This document shows positions 15,705-23,631 of a stretch of DNA of 64,000 nt, piece after piece. Below the pieces are notes generated by a model, which saw only the letters and a list, made by a program, of their open reading frames with translations, was not told the origin of the DNA and made no database searches. The DNA comes from Proteobacteria bacterium UBA7415 (lineage in GTDB: Bacteria > Pseudomonadota > Gammaproteobacteria > Arenicellales > Arenicellaceae), in the NCBI GenBank assembly GCA_002470515.1, contig DKML01000004.1, positions 62,001 to 126,000 on the forward strand, read 5' to 3'. Every line of letters begins with the position of its first letter. Positions within the stretch are counted from its first letter, which is position 1. The position numbers were made by a program, and so were the translations under genes.

Positions 15705-18134
15705 ATGAATAAAAAAACTAAAATTAGTGTCGCAATAGCTGTATGTTTAGCAGGATCGAGTGGCATTGCTCATGCAAAGCCCGCGCTTGAAGAGATAGTG
15801 GTAACAGCTACGAAACGTAGCGCGAGCGCTCAGGATGTTCCTGTGGCAGTTACCGCATTGGGCGGCGAGTCGTTAGAACAACTGAACGTTACCAGTTTTG
15901 ACGACTATGTAAAATATTTACCGAATGTGACAAGCGGTGGTCGCGGCCCCGGCCAAAACGAAATTTATATTCGTGGTGTTGCTTCCGATGCGAGTACCAT
16001 TTCGGTAGCCGAGGCTCAAGGAAGTGCTCCTACCGTGGCTTTGTATTTAGATGAGCAACCCGTTTCTGCAGGCGGTCGTAATCTCGATATTTACGTAACC
16101 GATATCGAACGTGTAGAAGTATTGGGTGGCCCACAGGGCACCTTGTTTGGCGCAAGTTCTGAAGCAGGCACAGTGCGTATTATTACTAATAAACCCAATC
16201 TTGGCGCCTTCGAAGCGGGTGTGGATGCGAGCATTTCGAGCACCAAAAGTGGTGATGCAAGTAACTCGACTGAAGCCTATATTAATATTCCTTTTATCGA
16301 AGACAAATTGGCTGTTCGGATCGCTGCATACAATGACAATCAAGGCGGTTATATTGATAATGTACTTGGAGTGACCACAATTGATCCCGTCGTCGTAAAT
16401 CAAAATCGAGCTCCCTTTGGCGTGGGCGTTCCAACCGATGGAAGCATTTCTATTGAATCAGCGAGTAACTTAGCCTTGGTTGAAGATGACTTCAATGATG
16501 CAAGCTATCAAGGTGCACGAATTGGTGTTAAATATGCGATCAACGATAACTGGGATGTTTTATTACAACATACACAGCAAACTTTAAAAGCTGATGGTGT
16601 GTTTGATTTCGACCCTGCTGTCGGTGACTTGCAAGTTCAGCGCTTCTTTGAAGATGAATTAGAGGACGAGTTAGGTCTTACAACGTGGACTGTAGACGGT
16701 CGCATTGGAGCGTTAGAGTTGGTCTACACAGGTGGTTTCGTTGATCGTGAGGTATCTCAATCAATTGACTATACCGGCTACAACAACGTTGGTAGCTACG
16801 TTGGTACCTACACCTGTCTCTACAACGCCTCTTACGTTGCAACAGAATGTTTGAACCCCGTTAAAGCCTTTACTAATGAGATTGATAGTACTCGCAATAC
16901 TCATGAAATTCGAATCAATACTGATCCAGATAAGCGTGTGCGTTTGACGGCAGGTGTTTTCTATGACGATCAAGAGATCAACTCTGATGGAACCTTCGTT
17001 TATTTAGGCGCGGCCGATGCGTTTAACACAGGTCGAGGTAATTTCGGCCATCGTATAAGAAACCCACTTGCTCAAGTGGGCGGAGATATTAATAGTATTA
17101 CGTTAAATGATCCTACAGCGCGTCAGCCTGGAGAAGGGTTTATTAATGATATTCGCCGCAGCGAAGAACAAATTGCTGTTTTTGGTGAAGTCAGCTTTGA
17201 TATTACCGATGCGTGGACCGCAACGGTTGGCGCGCGCTATTATGACATTGAAGTTGATCTTGATGGTTTCGCTGGCGGAGCTTTTAGTGGTGCCGCACGT
17301 AATTTAGACGTTAATGCTCCTCCCATAGAAACAGATGATACGATTGGCAAATTTAACTTAAGTTATAAGTTAAGCGATGACGTTTTACTTTACGCCACTT
17401 ACTCTGAAGGTTTTCGCCCTCCTGGCGCTAACCGCAGTGGTGGTGAAGCAGCTAACAACACAGCGTTTGGAAATATTCCAGATGGGTTTGAAACAGATGA
17501 CGTTCAGAACGTTGAGTTTGGTTGGAAAGCTGACTTGTTAGATGGTCGGTTGCGTTGGAATGGAACCATTTACTCAGTCGACTGGACTGATATTCAGGTT
17601 GCACGTTTTGACCCAACGAATCTGACAATTACCACATTTGTAGACAATGCGATTGACGCCGAAATTTTTGGGGTAGAAACAGATGTCTCTTATTTGGTCA
17701 ATGACAACTTAACATTGCATGCCGCTGCCTCGTATAACGACACGGAGATTACGGCGATTAATCAGGCAATCTTCGCTAACCAGCTTCCGCCATTGGGTAG
17801 CCCTCTGCCGCTAACGCCTGAGTATCAGTTCAATCTACGTTTACGTCATGAAGGCGAGATCGGCGATTATCAAAGCTTTTGGCAAGTTGGTGTAGTTCAC
17901 GCCGATGATACTGTTAGTGCCTTATTGTTGGATGATGCTATGCCGCAAGAGTCGTATACAATTTGGGACGTTTCAGCAGGGGTTGGCAAAGACCAGTGGA
18001 GTGTTGAGTTATTTGTTGAAAATGCCTCGGACGAGCGTGCCCAATTGAACTTTAATTCACAAGATGACGTCCCTCGCATCACAACCAATCGTCCACGGAC
18101 TGTTGGCTTACGTTTTTCATATGATTTTGAATAG
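15705..18134 (+). CDS. TonB-dependent outer-membrane receptor
   Basis: The 809-aa product starts at ATG 15705, with AGAGGA upstream and a clear signal peptide (MNKKTKISVAIAVCLAGSSG, cleaved near AHA-KP). The mature end EEIVVTATKR is a TonB box, followed by a plug (YIRGV, QGTLFGASSEAGTVRIIT) and a beta-barrel ending in an aromatic (FSYDFE). Such receptors use TonB energy to import a scarce ligand across the outer membrane. The ligand is unknown; co-location suggests a precursor of the methylated amine or a cofactor. It is followed by a terminator and a TPR-sulfotransferase gene, a frequent partner of such receptors in marine bacteria. Confidence 0.93.
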   Translation: MNKKTKISVAIAVCLAGSSGIAHAKPALEEIVVTATKRSASAQDVPVAVTALGGESLEQLNVTSFDDYVKYLPNVTSGGRGPGQNEIYIRGVASDASTISVAEAQGSAPTVALYLDEQPVSAGGRNLDIYVTDIERVEVLGGPQGTLFGASSEAGTVRIITNKPNLGAFEAGVDASISSTKSGDASNSTEAYINIPFIEDKLAVRIAAYNDNQGGYIDNVLGVTTIDPVVVNQNRAPFGVGVPTDGSISIESASNLALVEDDFNDASYQGARIGVKYAINDNWDVLLQHTQQTLKADGVFDFDPAVGDLQVQRFFEDELEDELGLTTWTVDGRIGALELVYTGGFVDREVSQSIDYTGYNNVGSYVGTYTCLYNASYVATECLNPVKAFTNEIDSTRNTHEIRINTDPDKRVRLTAGVFYDDQEINSDGTFVYLGAADAFNTGRGNFGHRIRNPLAQVGGDINSITLNDPTARQPGEGFINDIRRSEEQIAVFGEVSFDITDAWTATVGARYYDIEVDLDGFAGGAFSGAARNLDVNAPPIETDDTIGKFNLSYKLSDDVLLYATYSEGFRPPGANRSGGEAANNTAFGNIPDGFETDDVQNVEFGWKADLLDGRLRWNGTIYSVDWTDIQVARFDPTNLTITTFVDNAIDAEIFGVETDVSYLVNDNLTLHAAASYNDTEITAINQAIFANQLPPLGSPLPLTPEYQFNLRLRHEGEIGDYQSFWQVGVVHADDTVSALLLDDAMPQESYTIWDVSAGVGKDQWSVELFVENASDERAQLNFNSQDDVPRITTNRPRTVGLRFSYDFE

Positions 18135-18158
18135 ACGTTAACTTCAAGCTAGTTCATT

Positions 18159-18190
18159 AAAAGGGCAGGCCATATGGTTTGCCCTTTTTT
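18159..18190 (+). terminator. Rho-independent terminator after the TonB receptor
   Basis: AAAAGGGCA (18159-18167) pairs with TGCCCTTTT (18180-18188), and the T-run extends to 18191. It lies 25 bases after the receptor stop codon. Confidence 0.85.
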
Positions 18191-18313
18191 TGCTCTATGA
18201 TAGTGTTTTTTCTGTGGCCAAAGTTTCAGCATATAAAGCGTTAGCTGGTGATATTCAAGTGTGGTCAGCGGACTTATGTTTTAGAAAACCCAAAACGATT
18301 TGTAGAGGTAGTT

Positions 18314-20365
18314 ATGAATACCGGGGAACCGTTTCAAGCTCAATCAAGTGATGATTTGATTCACAAGGCAAAGCAACGAATACAACAAGGCCAGATTTCT
18401 GAAGCTGAAGGTGTGGTGTTGGAGTTGCTAAACCAAGATCAAGATCAAGATAATGTCGAAGGCCTCTATCTTTTAGCGGTCTGTCAGCGATATCTGAAAA
18501 AAACCGCAAAAGCATTAGAAACATTAGAAAAACTTAAAGGTGTGAGCCCATCTTATGGTCGAGCATTTCAAGAGCAAGGGCATATTTACCGTCAGCAACA
18601 GGATATTATGCCGGCAATGGACGCCTATAAGCAGGCCGTGCTGCTTAACCCTGCGTTATTGGCGTGTTGGCAGGCTTTAGCTGATTTGTATTTAGAGCAA
18701 GGTGATCATTTGGCTGCAAATGAGATGCGTGAACAAGTGCAATACCTATCATCGTTGCCGATGGAATTGCTAAGCGTTACTAGTATGATTCATGAAGGTA
18801 AGCTGTATAAAGCAGAACAACTATGCCGCAGTTATTTGCAGAAAATACCTCACCATGCTGATGCTATGAGGCTGTTGGCTGATATTGGTGCGAGGATGCA
18901 GGTACTGGATGACGCCGAATTTTTGTTGGAAAGCTGTGTTGAGTTTCATCCGGATAATAAGATGGCGCGTTTTGACTACGCAAACTTACTCAATAAGCGG
19001 CAAAAATTTAAAGAGGCGCTTGAGCAAATAGGAATTTTGCACGATGAAGCTCCAGATAATTTGGCTTTTAATCTGACCATGGCTAATGCCTATGTAGGTG
19101 CAGGCGATATAGAGGCTGCGTTGTTAACCTATGAAGAAGTGTTGCGACAAGCACCGAATAATCCGAATGTATTGTTGATGCAGGGGCATGCATTAAAAGC
19201 GGTTGCTAGGGTTGAAGAGGCGGTATCAGTCTATCGAGGCGCCTATAGTGTACGGCCAGATTTTGGGGATGCGTTTTGGAGCTTGGCAAACTTAAAGACG
19301 TATCGTTTTAATGATGAAGAAATTGAGATGATGAAAGAAAGGCAGTCGGATAAGAAGACTGTGTTAATAGACCGAATTCACTTTTGTTTCGCACTAGGCA
19401 AAGCGTTTGAGGATCGTGAAGAATATGCCGTGGCCATGGAGTATTACCAACTTGGTAATAGCTTGAAAGTGCAGGAGAGCCGCTATAGCGCTGACATTGT
19501 TGACAAAGAGTTTCAGGCTCAAATTCAGGTATGTAATGGCGAATTGTTTGACAAGCATGACGGGCGAGGGAGTGCGGCATCTGACCCCATATTTATCGTT
19601 GGTTTGCCAAGGGCCGGTTCTACTTTACTGGAGCAAATATTGTCATCACACTCGCAAGTTGATGGAACCATGGAGTTGCCCAATGTTATTGCGATTATGA
19701 ATAAGCTTAATGGGCGGCGTAAAGTTGGTGACGAGCAGCGCTACCCAGCAATCTTAAACGATTTATCCGCAGATCAACTTGCCCAACTTGGCGAGGAATA
19801 CATTAGTGGCACTCAAATCTACCGCCAGGGCGCAGCCTATTTCATTGATAAGATGCCAAATAACTTTCGTCATATTGGACTGATTCATACGATATTACCG
19901 AATGCAAAAATCATTGATGCTCGACGGCATCCAATGGCGTGTTGTTTTAGCGGCTTTAAGCAGTTGTTTGCAGAGGGTCAGGAATTCACTTATGGGCAGA
20001 AAGATATTGGACGCTATTACAAAAATTATGTCGAGTTAATGGATCATTGGGATGAGGTTTTACCAGGCAAAGTGCTGCGAGTGCACTATGAAGATGTGGT
20101 TAATGGTCTGGAATCTCAGGTTCATCGAATCTTAGAGTATTGCGGTTTGGCATTTGAAGAAAGCTGTATGAATTTTCACCAAACAGAACGAGCAGTCAAA
20201 ACACCGAGTTCAGAGCAGGTACGACAACCAATATTTAAATCAGGCATTGAGCAGTGGAAAAATTTTGAACCCTATTTAGATCAATTGCGAGGTTCTCTTG
20301 GAAGCGTTGTTGATGCTTATGACGCCTATTTAGATAGTGGGTCTCAACCTGCGCTTGATTCATGA
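18314..20365 (+). CDS. TPR-repeat sulfotransferase family protein
   Basis: The 683-aa cytoplasmic protein has about nine tetratricopeptide repeats (residues 10-360), then a sulfotransferase domain. The PAPS 5'-phosphosulfate loop is GLPRAGST at residues 430-437, and RHPMACCFSGF is a 3'-phosphate-binding segment. ATG 18314, preceded by GAGG, is preferred over 18248. In many marine proteobacteria such genes directly follow TonB receptors, but the acceptor substrate is generally unknown. The C-terminal coding end overlaps the tail of the IclR pseudogene on the other strand. Confidence 0.82.
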   Translation: MNTGEPFQAQSSDDLIHKAKQRIQQGQISEAEGVVLELLNQDQDQDNVEGLYLLAVCQRYLKKTAKALETLEKLKGVSPSYGRAFQEQGHIYRQQQDIMPAMDAYKQAVLLNPALLACWQALADLYLEQGDHLAANEMREQVQYLSSLPMELLSVTSMIHEGKLYKAEQLCRSYLQKIPHHADAMRLLADIGARMQVLDDAEFLLESCVEFHPDNKMARFDYANLLNKRQKFKEALEQIGILHDEAPDNLAFNLTMANAYVGAGDIEAALLTYEEVLRQAPNNPNVLLMQGHALKAVARVEEAVSVYRGAYSVRPDFGDAFWSLANLKTYRFNDEEIEMMKERQSDKKTVLIDRIHFCFALGKAFEDREEYAVAMEYYQLGNSLKVQESRYSADIVDKEFQAQIQVCNGELFDKHDGRGSAASDPIFIVGLPRAGSTLLEQILSSHSQVDGTMELPNVIAIMNKLNGRRKVGDEQRYPAILNDLSADQLAQLGEEYISGTQIYRQGAAYFIDKMPNNFRHIGLIHTILPNAKIIDARRHPMACCFSGFKQLFAEGQEFTYGQKDIGRYYKNYVELMDHWDEVLPGKVLRVHYEDVVNGLESQVHRILEYCGLAFEESCMNFHQTERAVKTPSSEQVRQPIFKSGIEQWKNFEPYLDQLRGSLGSVVDAYDAYLDSGSQPALDS

Positions 20366-20730
20366 GTAGCTGTTCTTTGATAGTCTGACTAACTTCTGAG
20401 CTTTGCATAATAAAATTAGAGCCTGAAGCATTAATTGCGGTGACAATTTCGCCGACTTGATTTAGTAGTGGCACGGCAATAGCGATTGCGTGATCTGGAT
20501 TCGCTTATTGCATAGCCACACTCTCTTTCGAGCAACCTTGCTCAAGTAGTTCATATCAACCAATGTTTGCACTATTCGATAAATTGACGACGCGCTCACC
20601 CTGAGACGAACACTAAAATCTTTAGTGTTTAATACTCTTTGTTAAGGTGTAAACATTTCAATTATTTTTAAGCCCCTCGCTAATGCTGCGACAGTGTAAT
20701 CAGGTTGTCGGCAGGCAGGTTTGTCATGGT
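20340..20730 (-). pseudogene. IclR-family regulator, degenerate
   Basis: Read on the minus strand, an N-terminal part reads DYTVAALARGLKIIEMFTP, then an in-frame TAA, then SASSIYRIVQTLVDMNYLSKVARK, the HTH of IclR proteins. After a frame break and loss of the middle, the C-terminal effector end continues as DHAIAIAVPLLNQVGEIVTA and INASGSNF. At least one stop, one frameshift and a large internal deletion make it non-functional. It was probably a local regulator of the sarcosine genes starting at 20915 (inference). Confidence 0.75.
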
Positions 20731-20759
20731 TGCTTGTCTAAAAAAATTAATATGAAAAT

Positions 20760-20779
20760 CTTATTAATTGATTAAATTT
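20760..20779 (+). promoter_or_regulatory. Shared 20-bp promoter motif, copy 2 (purU)
   Basis: CTTATTAATTGATTAAATTT differs from the copy at 15608 at one base only. It lies 136 bases before the purU start, in the promoter of the purU-sox unit. Confidence 0.5.
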
Positions 20780-20914
20780 ATTAATTCGGAATATAAGTTA
20801 TTTGGACTGATAATGTATCAATGAATTAAGTATTGTTAAATTAACTTTTAAAGTAATAATTTGACTCATACGTGGAAAATATTTCCATATATAAATAATA
20901 AAACTGAATTGATC

Positions 20915-21787
20915 ATGCCTATTAAAAATGTGAAGTCGAACGAGTTTGTACTCAAAGCAACTTGCCCTGCGATGGGGGGCATCGTTGCTTCAGTGACATC
21001 TTTCTTATGGTCAAAGAGTTGCTATATCTCCGAACTAAACCAATTTGATGACCCCGATACGGGGCGCTTTTTTATGCGATTGGTCTGTAGAGTGGATGAC
21101 AATGGCATCGAAATAGAACAGATTCAAAGCGAGTTCGCTTCTATTGCGAAAGAGTTTGATATGAAGTGGGATATCTTCGATCGGTCTATCTTAAGTAAGG
21201 TTTTGATCATGGTTAGTAAATCTGATCATTGTCTGACGAATCTATTGTACCGATATCATAAAGGCGAACTGCCTATAGAGATCACAGCGATTGTGTCGAA
21301 CCATAAAGACTTGAGACCAATGGCCGAGCGTGAAGGAATTCGTTTCGTTCATTTGCCCGTTACCAAAGAGAACAAGCGTGAGCAAGAATTAGCCTTGTTG
21401 GATATAGTTAAGGAGACGAAAACAGATTTGGTTGTATTAGCTCGCTATATGCAGGTTTTGACCGATAACCTTTGTAAAGAGCTATCAGGTAAGGCGATCA
21501 ACATTCATCATTCATTTCTTCCAAGTTTTAAAGGCGCGCGCCCATATCATCAAGCTCATGCGCGAGGCGTAAAGTTAATCGGTGCTACTGCGCATTATGT
21601 GACTTCTGATTTGGATGAAGGGCCAATTATTGAACAAGCCGTTCAGCCAGTAGATCACACATTCGGAGCCGATCACTTAGTTTCTGTTGGTCGGGATACT
21701 GAAACTATTGCGCTTGCACGAGCGGTGAAGCTACATATCGATCACCGAGTATTTCTCGATGGAAATAAAACATTAGTGTTCAAATAA
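20915..21787 (+). CDS. purU: Formyltetrahydrofolate deformylase
   Basis: PurU hydrolyses 10-formyl-THF to formate and THF. The 290-aa protein has an N-terminal ACT domain ([19 protein letters not shown]) and a formyltransferase-type catalytic domain with N196, H198 ([13 protein letters not shown]) and D234 (LDEGPIIEQ). ATG 20915 is preferred over a TTG at 20861. It lies directly upstream of soxBDAG, as purU2 does beside sarcosine oxidase in P. aeruginosa. Its job there is to recycle the folate that receives the N-methyl carbon of sarcosine. Between it and soxB lies only a folD remnant. Confidence 0.95.
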   Translation: MPIKNVKSNEFVLKATCPAMGGIVASVTSFLWSKSCYISELNQFDDPDTGRFFMRLVCRVDDNGIEIEQIQSEFASIAKEFDMKWDIFDRSILSKVLIMVSKSDHCLTNLLYRYHKGELPIEITAIVSNHKDLRPMAEREGIRFVHLPVTKENKREQELALLDIVKETKTDLVVLARYMQVLTDNLCKELSGKAINIHHSFLPSFKGARPYHQAHARGVKLIGATAHYVTSDLDEGPIIEQAVQPVDHTFGADHLVSVGRDTETIALARAVKLHIDHRVFLDGNKTLVFK

Positions 21788-21791
21788 ACCT

Positions 21792-21974
21792 TGGCAAGTG
21801 AATGTGATGAATAAGCTAATTGATGGAATAGCTGTTTCTCAAACTGTTGATGTCGATTTTGATGATGTCAAATCACAGGCACCCTATATAACTCTAGTGC
21901 CTGGTTGGGTTGGCCCAATGACGTTTGCGTGTCTAATGCGCAACACAATTGTGGCCGCTAAGGCGCAGCTCTAA
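21792..21974 (+). pseudogene. folD: 3' remnant of folD
   Basis: The frame reads [20 protein letters not shown], then [18 protein letters not shown] and [11 protein letters not shown] to a stop. This matches the C-terminus of methylenetetrahydrofolate dehydrogenase/cyclohydrolase (usual form VPGGVGPMT, here VPGW). The upstream 220 or so residues are missing, and the fragment begins almost at the purU stop codon. FolD would have converted the 5,10-methylene-THF made by sarcosine oxidase into the 10-formyl-THF used by PurU. Confidence 0.8.
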
Positions 21975-22062
21975 TCATGATTATTCAATGTCCATATCAA
22001 TCGCACACTGTTACGACTGCTCAGACATTGTTATTAAACTGTTTATATAGGAGGAGCATTTA

Positions 22063-23310
22063 ATGCCGTTCTCGTTACTCAAATATGGCCTAAGCGGAGA
22101 TTATCCGTTTGAAAAACACCCTGATTTACCGCAGCCAACTAAGCTTAAAAAACACTATGATGTCGTCATTATTGGCGGTGGAGGTCACGGTGTTGCAATT
22201 GCTTACTACCTAGCAAAGTACCACGGTATAACAAACGTCGCCATACTTGAAAAAGGTTATCTCGGCGGTGGAAATACCGCACGTAATACGGCGGTTATAC
22301 GCTCCAACTACTTGACTTCAGAAGGGGTAAAATTTTATAGCGAGTCGGTTAAGATGTTTAAGAAGCTCTCAAATGAGTTTGACTTTAATATCATGTATTC
22401 GCAGCGTGGTCAGCTCACTTTGGCGCATACCGACGCCGCCATTCGTGGGTTTAGACAACGCGCCGAGGTTAATAAACATTTTGGCGGTCGTACTGAGTTA
22501 ATTGGCGCGAAAGAAATTAAAGAGCTTGTTCCGACTCTAAACATGAACCCAGGTCATTTACCGGTTCTGGCCGGCCTATGGCATATGGACGGCGCAACAG
22601 CGAGGCATGATGCCGTGGCTTGGGGTTACGCAAAAGGTGCTACTCAGCGCGGTGTTGAGTTACACCAACTGACTGAGGTGACGGGCATCAATATTGTCAA
22701 CGGCAAAGTCACTGGTGTAGAGACAAGTAAAGGGACTGTAGAGTGTGGCAGTGCGGTGCAGGCCGTTGCTGGTCATAGTTCTTTACTTGCCGCAAAAGCT
22801 GGGTTTAGATTGCCGATCACCACGTATCCATTGCAAGCGATGGTAACGCAGCCAGTCAAACCATTTTTAGATCAGATGGTCAGTTCATCGGCGCTGCATT
22901 GCTATGTGCAACAGACCGGCCGAGGTGAAATTGTGTTTGGTGGCGGGTCCGATCCGTACCCGCTTTACAACACACGTTCAACCCTTGAATTGAAAGAGAG
23001 CTTGCTGGCCAGTGCTATCGAAATGTTTCCGTTTATGGCTAATCTAAGAATGCTTCGACAGTGGGCCGGCATCACCGATATGACCGCCGATTACAGCCCA
23101 ATCATGGGCTTAAGCCCGGTTGAAAACTATTACTTAGACGCCGGTTGGGGAACCTGGGGCTTTAAGGCTACGCCTATCTGCGGCAAAACCATGGCCGAGC
23201 TTATCGCCAGCGGTGGCAAAGTGCCAGAACTCATCGCGCCATTCGCAATGGATCGTTTTGATGAGTTTCGCCAAGTTAACGAAATGGGCGCTACCGCCGC
23301 CAGCCACTAA
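22063..23310 (+). CDS. soxB: Sarcosine oxidase, beta subunit
   Basis: The 415-aa FAD-binding subunit carries the dinucleotide motif VVIIGGGGHGVAIAYYLA (about residues 28-45) and NTAVIRSNYL, typical of the covalent-flavin/DAO-type subunit. AGGAGG precedes the ATG. Heterotetrameric sarcosine oxidase demethylates N-methylglycine to glycine, passing the one-carbon unit to THF and electrons to oxygen. It is first of the tightly packed soxBDAG operon. Confidence 0.96.
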   Translation: MPFSLLKYGLSGDYPFEKHPDLPQPTKLKKHYDVVIIGGGGHGVAIAYYLAKYHGITNVAILEKGYLGGGNTARNTAVIRSNYLTSEGVKFYSESVKMFKKLSNEFDFNIMYSQRGQLTLAHTDAAIRGFRQRAEVNKHFGGRTELIGAKEIKELVPTLNMNPGHLPVLAGLWHMDGATARHDAVAWGYAKGATQRGVELHQLTEVTGINIVNGKVTGVETSKGTVECGSAVQAVAGHSSLLAAKAGFRLPITTYPLQAMVTQPVKPFLDQMVSSSALHCYVQQTGRGEIVFGGGSDPYPLYNTRSTLELKESLLASAIEMFPFMANLRMLRQWAGITDMTADYSPIMGLSPVENYYLDAGWGTWGFKATPICGKTMAELIASGGKVPELIAPFAMDRFDEFRQVNEMGATAASH

Positions 23311-23328
23311 ACAGGCTAGGGTCTTACT

Positions 23329-23631
23329 ATGAAAATCATGACTTGCCCTATGAACGGGCCTCGAAATATCAGTGAATTTGTCTACGGCGGGGAGGTGCAA
23401 GAAATGCCCGACCCCAATAACTGCAGTGACCGAGAATGGGCTGAATACGTGTTCTATTCTGATAATGCGATTCAGGTAGTGCGCGAGTGGTGGATGCATT
23501 CGGCCTCCAGTTATTGGTTTATCGCTGAGCGGCACACCGGCAGTGACGAGATACTAAAAACCTACCCTAGTACCGAGTTATTTAAAGAGCGTGTCGAATT
23601 CGCAGCTAAAGCGACGGGGCAAACCTCATGA
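23329..23631 (+). CDS. soxD: Sarcosine oxidase, delta subunit
   Basis: This 100-aa protein begins MKIMTCPMNGPRNISEFVYG. It has the size and the Cys/His-rich start of the zinc-binding small subunit, and ends RHTGSDEILKTYPS. Its stop overlaps the soxA ATG (ATGA), indicating translational coupling. Confidence 0.93.
   Translation: MKIMTCPMNGPRNISEFVYGGEVQEMPDPNNCSDREWAEYVFYSDNAIQVVREWWMHSASSYWFIAERHTGSDEILKTYPSTELFKERVEFAAKATGQTS

Noticed and set aside
20366..22062. Glycine or folate riboswitch before purU or soxB
   Set aside because: I looked for the conserved glycine and THF aptamer patterns and saw only pseudogene remnants and AT-rich DNA.
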